The position numbers were made by a program, and so were the translations under genes. The notes below the pieces were generated by a model, which was given only the letters and a program-made list of their open reading frames with translations, was not told the DNA's origin and did no database searches. From NCBI GenBank assembly GCA_006386115.1, contig VFIW01000002.1, forward strand, positions 496,001-560,000: a stretch of DNA of 64,000 bases. The letters are read 5' to 3'. Below are positions 32,109-43,199 of the stretch, one piece after another (the stretch's first letter is position 1; every line of letters begins with the position of its first letter). The DNA is from Globisporangium splendens. Lineage: Eukaryota; Oomycota; Peronosporomycetes; Pythiales; Pythiaceae.

Positions 32109-33907
32109 ATGGTGTCTATCAAGACGGCATCGCTCCTCCTATTGTCTGCCTGCATTGCCACCGAATGGTCGACTGCAGTCGCTCTGTCGCCTCAAGTCGA
32201 CGCGGCCGTCCATCGCACGCTACGGCAGCAAGGGACTGTAAACCTCACCGTGACGCTGCGAGGCTCGACGAAAGCGGTGCTCGCGAATGTCCAGGAAGTC
32301 GAGTTTGCAACGCGTGGTGACCGAATCACGAGCCTTGTCGACCGCCTCGAGCAGCATGCGCAAACCTCGCAGACCGAGCTGAACAACCTAGGATCAGTGG
32401 AATGCGCACTGGATGGCAGCTACGGTGACGTTGCGTGGTGAAACGGTGTTACTTCTCAACATATACGCTCCTTCTACTGTATTTGCAAGGGAAGCTTTCT
32501 ACAGAGCACTATCAGGTCTCCTCTCGTCACATGATGGACCCATTCTGTGTGGTGGAGACTTTAATTGCACTCTCAACCAGATGGCAGACAGGTCTCACAA
32601 CAACCACAACAAAGTGCACGATTCCAGGGAATTGAAGAAACTGCTCCAGAAATTGAATCTTGTTGGTACCCTCGAGGATGATGCTCTTCGCACCACGGAC
32701 ACACGAGACGTCAAAGCATTCCATCGACAGCATCACACCTACTACTATACACTGCCTTCAGGTGGCAGTGCCAGCAGTAGGCTCGACCGATGGTACTGCA
32801 GCAATGACCATCTCGACTGGGTTCGCAGCGTATACCAAAGCGTAGTTGGTCCGTTCTCCGATCACAATGGAGTCACGATCCGGGTAGCTGCTCCTGACAA
32901 GGTGATCCAAAGCAAGAAACCTCGAGTTGTCTATCCACTTCCGAAGAATGCAGCGGCGCACGCGGCGATTATTGGAAAAGATTTCTTCGAAAAAGTCCAT
33001 GATCAACTTGATGAATTACGTGGACGTTACTCTTCGCCTCGTGATTATGCTCTGGCCACAGCAAATTGGTGGGATGAAGCCAAGATCGCGCTCAGGATCA
33101 GGTACCTTGAAGCTAAAAAATCGTACTTCGCCAGATTGAATCAAGGATACAAGAAGAAAATCCAGAGGTTGCAACGACGCCTCTCAGAATCGGAAGCGCA
33201 GATGCTCGGTCACTCTGGTGGAGCGGTGGGTGATCATAACGTGGAGTTGTCGCAAGAGTTTCTTACCACCGCCACGAGTATTCGTCGTGCCATTGCAGAA
33301 TGCAAATCGAAGTGGCAGGCTTCGAAACGGGACCGCATTTTTCGGGAGCACATGCATCATGAACGAAAAACGAGCAAATCCTTCTACAAGCGTATCTCGA
33401 CCAAGTTCCTTGACAACACTATCTTCGCACTCGGTGGCACAGCTACTTACGGACCCATGCGTTCACGAGAACTTGCTGACGACATGGGAGAAGGATGGAA
33501 ATCAATCATGCAACAGGCGCCCACTCTGCAAACTGACATCGATCAAATCCTTGATCCAGGAACAGCTATTCCTCCGTCGGACAGATTAGGCTTCCTGCTC
33601 AAACCGATCGATTCGAGTGAAATTAAACAGGCTGTGAAGAAATGCAAGAGAGGCAAAGCTCACGGTCCTGACGAACTCGGCAACGACTGGTACAGAGACC
33701 ACTGTGACGAGATTACCGGTCTATTCGAGCGACTTTTCAACTTGTGGATACCCGAATGCGTTCTGCCAAGTTCGTTCAGTGAAGCCCATATTCACTGCAT
33801 AAAAAAGTCCGTCTCTGCTGCATCGCCGCTGGAATACAGGCCAATCGCACTCCTCAACTCTGATTACAAAATATTCACACGGATATTTTGCAACCAGATT
33901 ACGAACT

Positions 33908-33969
33908 GTTTATTGTAGGTCACGAAGATGAACCTAAATATACCTCACCTTATAAAGATAAAGATAAAG
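33908..33969 (+). mobile_element. 62-bp LINE-family 3'-end insertion in LINE-C
   Basis: Only the terminal part of the family 3' UTR plus an ATAAAG-type tail, flanked by attacgaact (33898-33907 and 33970-33979). An extremely 5'-truncated insertion; a SINE tail is an alternative source. Confidence 0.85.
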
Positions 33970-36915
33970 ATTACGAACTATGCTCCCTTGGCTTATCCAT
34001 CACATGCAAGCTGGTTTCGTTCCAGGGCGAGCAATCCCAACTACGATCGATGTGCTATTGGCTGCACAACAGCGGGCCACGAGCGACCCCGCCATGTCCA
34101 GAGCGATCGCGTTGCTCCTTGATTTTGCTAAAGCCTATGATTCACTCGATCGCAGCTTTCTGGCACAAGCGCTCCAGCATCTTGGATTCCCATTGAAGTT
34201 CGTACACTTAGTGAAGGTGTTACACTCTCAAACCACTTACAAGTTCATTGTCAACGGTTTCCTGTCGAGAAAGTACAACGTAACATCCGGAATTCGTCAA
34301 GGATGTCCGCTGGCCCCTCTTCTCTTCATCTTGGCGTTAGAGGTTCTTTATCGGAAAATCGAAGAGAGTGACGAAATACACGGCGTTGAACTCCAGGCAG
34401 CAGGATGCGCAACTGAAGTCAGACTTGGAGGATACGCAGACGACACGACCATTTATCTTAGCGATCCCAAGGATATTAACGCCGTGTTTGCAATCCTGGA
34501 CAAATATGGAGCAGCTTCTGGGCTTCGAGTCAATCGGCACAAATCTGCAGTATTACCGCTGAACAAGGAATATAGCTCCACCGAAGAGTCAGTCAGTGAC
34601 ATTCATGTGCTACAACGCGAGGAACATTGCCGCTACCTCGGCATCCAAGTCGGACAAACGCCTTCGAATGCAAGTAACTGGTCCAAGTGCATCCAAGCCT
34701 TACGTGTCAGACTTCGACTTGCGCGTCTCAAAACTCACTCTGTCGCCCAACGCGCAGCAATTGCCAGTGCCGTCATCATACCCAAAGTGCTTTACGTGGC
34801 CAGGCACTCCTGGCCCTCTACGGCTATTGTCAATCAGCTACACGACCTAGTGAAACAATTTGTCTGGGGCTCAAGGAACGGTAAGCCTGCGAAACCGTGG
34901 ATGAAGGAAGAACAAGCTGAACTCAAAAAAATGAATGGAGGCTTGTCAGTACCCAACATCAGAACTGAGCTGATGACGATGAGTGCCACAGCAGTCTCCA
35001 AATGGGCAATCACAACCTCTCACATCGATCAGGTCATCGGGGAAATCTTGCTGTACAACACAAGGGCTTCTTCGACGTACATCACGCCGCTCGATGCAAT
35101 TCCAAGGCGGCCACCCCAGCTTCGTGATAACATGTGGACAACTGGCGCAGCATTGTGTGCGTCGCTCCATTCTCGACCCTATGAGCCCAGAGAACGTGAC
35201 AATGTACGTTGGTGTTACGAGCACTTCAAGTCGACAATTGTGCAGACTCAATGGGACGGCGATGTGTTCCAGATCGACCTCAGCTCTAAAATGTCTGACA
35301 GGCTTCCAGGTATCATCGCTGAAGGACGAAAGCTACGCGGGACATTCTGTGCAGAATGGCTGCCATACATGACCTCGACTGCAGATGGGTGGCTTCTTGA
35401 TTCCAACGGCTCCCCTCACAAGCTTGCTCACACATCATTATCAGTTGGAACAGCACAACTGGGTGACATACTTCGATGGGAGTGGATAAGACCAGGAGTG
35501 CTTAACTTCATCCCAACATGTGGAATCTCCAGATTCTCCCGGCCGTCTATTCGAGCGCTCGAGCGGTTATGTGCTACGTTGGTATCCAACTTCCCACAGC
35601 TTCTGTATCGACCACAGCAAACAAATGTGCTTCGGCTGTACAACGGGCAACGTCATTACAACCACGAATGGCATCTGCACACCAGCGAAGCAACTCTGAC
35701 CCACGTCGACACGACCCTAGTCAAAGCTACGCATACAGTCCACTCCGCAATGGACTGTGACATCATGGCAACAAGAGACTTGAACGGGCAGAAGGTGTCG
35801 TTCCATGCACATCCACGTTTCACAAGAATCGTGCAACTATGGGGTGGCAACGGACGATACAATACCGCCAGATCTTTCTATCGGCAACAAGTTGCAGCAA
35901 CGAGGACACAAATTGGCAAAGATACTCGAGATGCAGCAGTCAACAAAGCTGTCCATACAGCAGGATCTCTGTGGCCAGGACTGCAATTAATCCAATGGAG
36001 CGAATTACACAACATCCCAGGGATTACAGTTTATACAGCCCAGACTCTTCTCCGGCTGAAAGCCAACCGACTCTCCATGTGGAACTAGGAGAAAGCTGAT
36101 CTGTCCTGCTCGAATCCCGAATGCTCCCAAGTTGTCCAATCTTCTGTTCAACATCTATTCTGGGAGTGTCCGAAAGCCAAACTGGTGTGGAACTACTTTT
36201 ATGCGCTATGGGCGAAGATCGGAATCACTCCTGGTCACGACCCCGCAATCTGGATCTTCAGTCTGGATCTACCACATACTCCAAGGCGTGCATGGACCAC
36301 GATCAAGAGACACATTATCGGACACAAGTTCTCCAATGAACATCTCCAAGATCATCTCTATTCCGTCGCACACATGCTGTGGCGATATATGAGCGCGTCG
36401 CTCATACATGCCATTTGGTGTGCGCATCTGCGACGCATGGATTCGGATCCAATCGAATCGACTGCTGAGATGGCGATCATGATGACCAGATTAGAGGCAG
36501 GAATGCGAAACCTCACACGACTCGCTGAAGCGCAAGCTGGAGGCTCGGACGGTCACACGGTTGCAGCAGTTCTCAAGGCATATGTCGACTGCTTTCTCAG
36601 CCAAACCGACGCCATCCCCTTGACTCCAAGTGATACTCGCGGCGTTTACCTGTTGTTTTTCGATGGTGGATCACGCGGCAATCCAGGACCAGGAGGGACT
36701 GGATCCATTATCGTGCGTGTCCACAAGGACTCGCACACAGCCAGTTTAATTTGGGCCGCGAGCATGGCGTATAGCAGGAAGGACACGACCAACAACTTTG
36801 CCGAGTACTGGGGTCTCATACACGGACTCCGAGAAGCCCAACGCAGTCACTTCGAACCGTTGTACGTGATTGGAGACAGTGCACTCATTATCTCCCAACA
36901 GCGAATGCATCGGTC

Positions 36916-37025
36916 ACATTTACACTCCTAGATGAAATTCGCAATGAAGATTAGGTAGGAGAATGGATATTGTAGGTCACGAAGATGAACCTAAATATAC
37001 CTCACCTTATAAAGATAAAGATAAA
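36916..37025 (+). mobile_element. 110-bp LINE 3'-end insertion in the RNase H region of LINE-C
   Basis: LINE 3' UTR and tail inserted into the RNase H coding part, flanked by gaatgcatcggtc (36903-36915 and 37026-37038). The same insertion at the same site is present in LINE-D (62162-62271). Confidence 0.92.
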
Positions 37026-37324
37026 GAATGCATCGGTCCCCTCGACAGCACCGGTTGGCACGTTTATACCTGACAAGTCGACGACTCGCGGATTGCATCG
37101 ACATCCGAGGATGGTACCATCACTACCGTGCCTTCAACAAGATGGCGGACTCAGCCGCCAACCTAGCCATGAACACCAGAACCTCAACGCAGGTTCACTT
37201 CCCAACTCATCGAGCTGCTTTCAACAATCTCATCCAGGATCTTGACAACGACGTCATGCATTGGCTTATGCGAAGTTCGGAAGATCCAAGGTCATTGGAC
37301 AACACAAGGCAGCCTCACATAGGA

Positions 37325-38323
37325 GGCGATATATGAGCGCGTCGCTCATACATGCCATTTGGTGTGCGCATCTGCGACGCATGGATTCGGATCCAATCAA
37401 ATCGACTGCTGAGATGGCGATCATGATGACCAGATTAGAGGCAGGAATGCAAAACCTCACACGACTCGCTGAAGCGCAAGCTGGAGACTCGGACGGTCAC
37501 ACGGTTGCGGCAGTTCTCAAGGTCTATGTCGACTGCTTTCTCAGCCAAACCGACGCCATCCCTTGACTCCAAATGATACTCGCGGCGTTTACCTGTTGTT
37601 TTTCGATGGTGGATCACGCGGCAATCCAGGACCAGGAGGGACTGGATCCATCATCGTGCGTGTCCATAAGGACTCGCACACAGCCAGTTTAATTTGGACC
37701 GCCAGCATGGCGTATAGCAGGAAGGACACGACCAACAACTTTGCCGAGTACTGGGGTCTCATACACGGACTACGAGAAGCCCAACGCAGTCACTTCGAAC
37801 CGTTGTACGTGATTGGAGACAGTGCACTCATTATCTCCCAGCAGAGAATGCATCGGTCCCCTCGACAGCACCGATTGGCACGTTTATACCAGACAAGTCG
37901 ACGACTCGCGGATTGCATCGACATACGAGGATGGTACCATCACTACCGTGCCTTCAACAAGATGGCGGACTCAGCCGCCAACCTAGCCATGGACACCAGA
38001 GCCTCAACGCAGGTTCACTTCCCAACTCAAAGAGCTGCTTTCAACAATCTCACCCAGGATCTTGACAACGACGTCATGCATTGGCTTATGCGAAGTTCGG
38101 AAGACCCAAGGTCATTGGACAACACAAGGCAGCATCACATAGGACCAAGAGAACATGCCATCCTGGTCAAAGATTATTTAGCATTCAGAAGTGATCTAGT
38201 GCAATCCGCGCTGTAGACACATTTACACTCCTAGATGAAATTCGCAATGAAGAATAGGTAGGAGAATGGATATTGTAGGTCACGAAGATGAACCTAAATA
38301 TACCTCACCTTATAAAGAATAAA
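37325..38323 (+). mobile_element. 999-bp 5'-truncated LINE insertion in LINE-C
   Basis: Fragment carrying the end of ORF2, with an uninterrupted RNase H (37563-38216 frame: FDGGSRGNPGPGG, NNFAEYWGL, VIGDSALI, NKMADSAANLAMD) and the family 3' end. Flanked by gcctcacatagga at 37312-37324 and 38324-38336. Lacks the 110-bp internal insertion, so it came from a different source copy than LINE-C. Confidence 0.92.
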
Positions 38324-39988
38324 GCCTCACATAGGACCAAGAGAACATGCCATCCTGGTCAAAGATTATTTAGCATTCAGAAGTGATCTATTGCAATCCG
38401 CGCTATAGGCACATTTTCACTCCTAGATGAAATTCGCAATGAAGATTAGGTAGGAGAATGGATATTGTAGGTCACGACGATGAACCTAAATATACCTCAC
38501 CTTATAAAGAGCTGAACAACCTGCTGCGTCAAGAATCGGGAGCCGCCGAGCAGCTCTTTAAGCGCTCCACGAGTTTCTGGATCAGCAACCAGGTGCGCTT
38601 TGAAGCCGCGACGTTTGAGCTCGTGGAAAAGGTGAGTGCTTTGTCTTCGGTTGCCGACGTGCGAGAAGAACGAGTCTATTCGATCGGCTTCCCCACTGTG
38701 CCAGCAAGCAACAACACCGAGAGTCTCAGCATCTCTTCTTCGATTGGTGTGCTTGTGAATGGAGCCCCCGGGTGGGGGTATCGCGAAGATCCAGGTGCCA
38801 GACGTGTGGGCAGCGGGCTTTACAGGACAAAACATCGTCGTCGGTAGCATCGACACTGGGGTGCTGGCCACCCACAATGCTCTCAAAAGCAATTACCGAG
38901 CCACGTATGGATGGTACGACCCTGGCACAGGCTCGACAAAGCCCTATGATTCAAGTGGTCACGGCACTCACACCATCGGAAGCATGGTCGGGTCTGGCGG
39001 TATTGGTGTCGCGCCTGGCGCTCAATGGATCGCATGCAAAGCCACCGACACGAAAGGCAAGCTCACAGACGCAGCCGTTCTATCATGTACGCAGTTTATG
39101 ACATGCCCGACGGATGCCTCGGGTAACAACAGAGATTGTACGAAAGCTCCACACGTGATCAACAATAGCTGGGTGGTCCTGGAGGCGACTCTTTTTTCCA
39201 GGTGTCCGTAAACGCATGGCTCACCGCTGGGATCATCCCGGTGTTCTCCCTCGGAAACGGTGGTCCAGCGTGCCGCACAGTCAGTTCCCCAGGTGATTAT
39301 ACTACCGTCATTGGCGTGGGCAGCACAGACAGCGTCGACGCGTTGTCAAGCTTCAGCAGCAAGGGACCATCGGTCGGTGGGATCCTGAAGCCTGACATCT
39401 CAGCCCCAGGTGAAAGTATCCGTTCCGCGTGGTACACGGGCACCAACGTTTACAACACAATTTCTGGCACCAGTATGGCTGCTCCGCATGTCGCGGGCGT
39501 CGTCACTCTATTGCTAAGTGCTTTCCCAGCATTAAGCTTTGCCCAAGTGAAATCCGCATTGATCGGCACGACAGACACGTCGTCCTTGAAGTCTTCGGGT
39601 ATGACTTGTGGGACCACTCCAGACGGTAAAATCCCGAACAGCCAGCACGGCTACGGCCGCGTGAATGCGCGTGCTGCTCTCAACCGAGTGACTGGTGTGA
39701 CTCCAGCGCCGACGCCAGCGCCAGCACCAAAACCGCCAGTGACCGATCGATGTGCAGGACTGAACGAACTTCTGTGCGGCGAGTATCTGTGCGACTGGAA
39801 TGCCGCCACCGCGAGCTGCAGACCGTTCATGTGACAAAACAGTTGTGTTTGAGATAAGGTTCCAGACCATTTCTTGGAAAAAAAAAAAGAAAAGAAACTA
39901 TAAAGAACATCTAACACTGTCTAGCATTGATCAATCGACTTGCTCACACAATTTTGGTTTTGCACTCGATTAAATGGTCGGGCGTAAC

Positions 39989-41701
39989 TTAACTGGCAAA
40001 ACATTTGAACTTGCTCCAGGTCCACGAGCAGCCTTTCGTCATACAGCATTGGAAAAAGTTCAGTGCCGCACAATCCAACGGCCTCTTTGTGGTCGGTGCT
40101 GGAGTTGGCTTCTTAATAGTTGGAGAAGGCTTTGGCGGCTTTGTGGTTGGCGCTTGTGTTGGTGTCTGGGATGTAGGCGCTGGCGTTGGTGTCTGGGTTG
40201 TAGGCGCTGGCGTTGGTGTCTGAGTTGTAGGCGCTGGTGTCGCAGTTGGAAGCGGGTATGGTGTCGTGACACCTTGCCTCTGCACAGCGCTCAACGCATT
40301 GACACGACCGTAGCCGTAGAGGTTGTTCGGGTACGTACCGTCTGGGATACCGCCACAAGTGAAGTTGACGCTACCCAGGGCAGCGTTGTCGACAGTCGAC
40401 GTCAAAATGGTCTTCACTTCGCCATACGTCAAGTTGGGGTTGTTTTGCAGCAAGAGAGCGACGATGCCAGTCACGTGCGGCGTCGCCATCGACGTGCCGG
40501 TCGCCACCACGTACGCATTGTCAGAAGTACTCCAGGCCGAACGAACATCTGTGCCGGGGGCCGACACTTCTGGCTTCATGACACCAGCAAGCGATGGACC
40601 CTTGCAACTGTAGTCGCCCAGCGTATCACTTTGGTCCGTACCGCCAACCGTGATGACATTGGCGTAGTCGCCAGGCGAAAGCACGGTGCTGCACGTTTTC
40701 CCGACGTTGCCACTGCCGAAAATGGGGATGATATCAGCCGCGTGCCACGCGTCCACGGCCGCCTGGTAGAACATGGAGCCCGGAGTCCCGCCCCAACTGT
40801 TGTTGATGACGTTCGGAGCCTTGGAGCAGTCCTTGTTTTCGCCGAGAGGGTCGGTGGGACATGTCATGAACTCCGCGCATGCCAGCAGATCGGCTTCGAA
40901 GCAGCCACCAGGTTGGCAACCTCGGCAGGCCATCCACTTGGCACCTGGCGCGACACCGAGACCGTTCGCACCAAGGATGGATCCCATAGTGTGGGTTCCG
41001 TGCCCACTCGCGTCGGCTGGGAACTCGCCGCCGTACGGAGGATCGAACCAGCCGTAAGACTCGCGGTAGTTAGCCTTGAGCGCTTCGTGGGTCCCGAGCA
41101 CGCCGGTATCGATGGAGCCGACGACGATGTTCTGCGCGGTGTTGCCGAGAGCCCAGACGCTCGGCGCGTGGATTTTCTCGACACCCCATTCGTTGGTTGA
41201 AAGGACGCCGGTCGTCGTGCTGGAGCTGTTATTGGCTGAGGTATCCGTCGAGAGGATGACGGCTGGCGCGGGAAGCACAAGCTGCTCGCGCACTTCGGAC
41301 AAGCTGGGCAACGCCGCGAGCTTCTCCACGAGCTCAAACGTCGCGTCTTTTACGAACACCTGGTTGCTGATCCAGAAGCTCTTGATCTTGCTGAACAGCG
41401 GGGTGCTCGACGACGCTTCCTGGGAGAGCAGAGCGTTGAGAGACGTTTGCGACTGCTTCGAGTGCGTCTCGAGACGCTCGACGAGGTTGGCGATCTTCTG
41501 TCCGCGAGAATCAAATGCAGCCTCTTTGATGCTCTCCGTGATGGTCTTTGGGGACTCGTTCATGGTGAGAATGAGATCGACAGTGGCTTGCGCGCGCAGA
41601 GCACGGTGCACGCCGGGGTGCACGCGAGGGAGCGCATTGACGTCGGCGACAGCGAGTACTGCGGCAATCGCAAGGAGAGACGCGATCTTGATCGAGACCA
41701 T
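39989..41701 (-). CDS. Secreted subtilisin-like serine protease 2, intact
   Basis: 570-residue protease from the ATG at 41701, chosen because it opens a signal peptide (ASLLAIAAVLAVADVNA); the frame extends upstream without a better start. An inhibitory prodomain of about 165 residues precedes the peptidase S8 domain. Catalytic Asp lies in VVGSIDTGVLG (about residue 195), His in SGHGTHTMGS, oxyanion Asn in VINNSWGG and Ser in ATGTSMATPHVTG (about residue 420). A tail of repeated TQTPTPAPT units leads to a small Cys-rich end (DCAALNFFQCCMTKGCSW), possibly a surface- or polymer-binding module. Extracellular protein degradation is the expected role. No introns. Convergent with subtilisin 1 and duplicated by IR2. 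Core promoter at 41744-41754. Confidence 0.94.
   Translation of the reverse strand: MVSIKIASLLAIAAVLAVADVNALPRVHPGVHRALRAQATVDLILTMNESPKTITESIKEAAFDSRGQKIANLVERLETHSKQSQTSLNALLSQEASSSTPLFSKIKSFWISNQVFVKDATFELVEKLAALPSLSEVREQLVLPAPAVILSTDTSANNSSSTTTGVLSTNEWGVEKIHAPSVWALGNTAQNIVVGSIDTGVLGTHEALKANYRESYGWFDPPYGGEFPADASGHGTHTMGSILGANGLGVAPGAKWMACRGCQPGGCFEADLLACAEFMTCPTDPLGENKDCSKAPNVINNSWGGTPGSMFYQAAVDAWHAADIIPIFGSGNVGKTCSTVLSPGDYANVITVGGTDQSDTLGDYSCKGPSLAGVMKPEVSAPGTDVRSAWSTSDNAYVVATGTSMATPHVTGIVALLLQNNPNLTYGEVKTILTSTVDNAALGSVNFTCGGIPDGTYPNNLYGYGRVNALSAVQRQGVTTPYPLPTATPAPTTQTPTPAPTTQTPTPAPTSQTPTQAPTTKPPKPSPTIKKPTPAPTTKRPLDCAALNFFQCCMTKGCSWTWSKFKCFAS
40151..40240 (-). repeat. 27-bp tandem repeat coding the Thr/Pro tail of subtilisin 2
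   Basis: Two full 27-bp units (40173-40199, 40200-40226) with degenerate partial units on both sides, encoding repeats of TQTPTPAPT. Confidence 0.85.
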
Positions 41702-41761
41702 GATGGTCGGTGCGGGGTAGTTGATTCGAAGTGCAACGGAGGCGGCAAATTGAAGAATGCC
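40273..41761 (-). repeat. IR2, left arm (1489 bp)
   Basis: Reverse complement of 43200-44688 with a single silent difference seen by eye (GAC/GAT in the signal-peptide region). It covers 60 bp upstream of the subtilisin 2 start and 1429 bp of coding sequence. Confidence 0.95.
41744..41754 (-). promoter_or_regulatory. Oomycete Inr/FPR core promoter of subtilisin 2
   Basis: ttcaatttgcc on the minus strand: ttcaattt fits the initiator YTCANTYY and caatttgcc fits CAWTTTNYY, overlapping as in known oomycete promoters. It sits 43 bp before the ATG. Confidence 0.75.
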
Positions 41762-43199
41762 TGAAATGTGGTCGCTGTGTCTTGTCCTCACGATTATTCT
41801 CCGAAGGGTTCAGCACGTGGCTGCATGCGTGAGTTGAATGTTGTGAGCAATCATGTATCCTTACCACTCTCTGTACCGTTGCGAACGCTTTGTCAGAATT
41901 GATTTGTCATTTGGCAGCACTCAGTCGAATCAGTTTAGAGTGCACTCTTTGATCCTACAGTTGTCACGAAGTACACGTTCCTTTCTGTGTGCGGTTTTCT
42001 CAGTTTCTGGCAACTCGAGAATCTTTTGGATCCCGACGGATCCAAAATGAGAAGAACACTGTTATGTGGCTTGTTGGTCACACCAGACGATGAAACGCTG
42101 CGTATGTAGTGAACGGACATTGTACTCGTTTGCATCGGATTGAAGCAACCAGACCTTGTGAGCACGGCAAAAACACCGATGTTGCGCGAGTTAGTCGACA
42201 CACCTAGGCAGAACTGGAGAACGGATGCTGGGGGAAAGTAGCTGCTATACCAAGATCACCATGTACTGCGGACGTGATGCTCAGCGGCGGAAATGCGAGT
42301 CAGACGCAGAGCTGCTCATTTGACGACGAACATTGGATTCGCAGTGACCTGTTTATGACTCGTTATCAGAAACGGTATCAGCAACGCATCAACCAATCTC
42401 TTTATCCAGAGACGGAATAAATGGTAGGTACAATCCTGGTTCTTATTGGCAAAAATGTCGCGTTTTAGTTGAGGTATCAACTACCCAGACAAAAAGACGG
42501 ATGCGAATTGCTGTCAGATTTACTTTAAAACGTACATTTTACATACAAATAGCAACAGGTTTATTGATGACTTATTTTGTCATGTATTGCTTGACGCGGA
42601 TCGTTTATGCGCACCTCCTCGTGCCATCTGGATTCGCTGGTCTGAGAACTTGACATAAATCGGTCAGAGCGAATCCCACTCTCGTCGTTTCAAGAGAGCT
42701 CTTCGTCTGAGTCGCAGTTTGCGCCGCACATTGGGTGGATCTGCTTCTGTGTGAGCTCACACTTGAGCCCTGAGAGAAACATGGCATCAAGCTGCTCCTG
42801 CAAGATCGCCAATACTACCCGACCGATTTGCGCTCAGGTGGGTTGACAGGCTGTCACCATTCTCACTGCTAAGGGAACCCACAAGCTCTGCTGGAAAGCG
42901 AATCATGACGTCGGCCATTAATGTGGCCAACCAAGCCACACCCTTCTCCTCTTATGCCACCGGTTCCATAAGCCAAAATTGAGCGATCAGCAAACTGAGG
43001 AAGTCAAATGTAGAAAGAAAGGGTAACACGATTCAACATTGCGCAGGCTTTGGCAAGTTTGATGTGCGAGGTCAGCAGTCTAGTTCAATTCCCACGATTA
43101 TGCACTCCTGCAAATCCCGATCCCAGTTATAGCGCATCCTGTAACAGCAGCTTTAGGCGGGAAAGATCTCACGCCCGCTCGAGAGGGTGGCTTTGCTCT
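41762..43199. other. IR2 spacer
   Basis: 1438 bp between the head-to-head subtilisin copies. No supported gene or RNA; short open frames only. Confidence 0.5.

Larger units (their letters stand above)
28872..32738 (+). repeat. IR1, right arm of a 3.87-kb inverted repeat
   Basis: Reverse complement of 24019-27883. The inner limit is set where the two sides diverge (cattcgagtg shared), the outer limit inside the LINE endonuclease region (catcacac shared). Confidence 0.96.
32390..38508 (+). mobile_element. LINE-C: LINE inserted in subtilisin 1, itself hosting three insertions
   Basis: Plus-strand, 5'-truncated LINE beginning inside the ORF2 endonuclease and ending at the family 3' terminus (ccttataaa). 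Long open stretches remain: 32413-33918 (endonuclease to start of reverse transcriptase) and 33980-36088 (reverse transcriptase with [13 protein letters not shown] and [11 protein letters not shown]). TAG at 36086-36088 interrupts the WNYEKADLS stretch. It contains insertions of the same family at 33908-33969, 36916-37025 and 37325-38323, each with its own target duplication. Its last piece, 38337-38508, carries the final ORF2 codons and 3' UTR. Confidence 0.94.
32109..39834 (+). pseudogene. Subtilisin-like protease 1, split by LINE-C
   Basis: Secreted subtilisin-family serine protease in two parts: 32109-32389 (signal peptide and start of prodomain) and 38523-39834. The intervening LINE left the 14-bp duplication gagctgaacaacct (32376-32389, 38509-38522); the frame joins exactly across it. 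The second part shows the catalytic triad: Asp in VVGSIDTGVL, His in SSGHGTHTIGS, Ser in SGTSMAAPHVAG, with the oxyanion Asn in VINNSW. It ends in a Pro/Ala/Thr linker and a Cys-rich tail (DRCAGLNELLCGEYLCDW). Two further lesions are an extra G in a G-run near 38770 and a missing base near 39171, which cancel in frame but scramble the stretch between. Paralogue of the gene at 39989. Confidence 0.93.

Noticed and set aside
39974..41200. 408-codon plus-strand frame opposite subtilisin 2, and its IR2 mirror 43761-44753
   Set aside because: Antisense shadow of the protease gene; the protease frame has the full catalytic triad and signal peptide.
41762..43199. Possible gene between the two subtilisin copies
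   Set aside because: Only short frames without Met-stop structure of note or recognisable domains.
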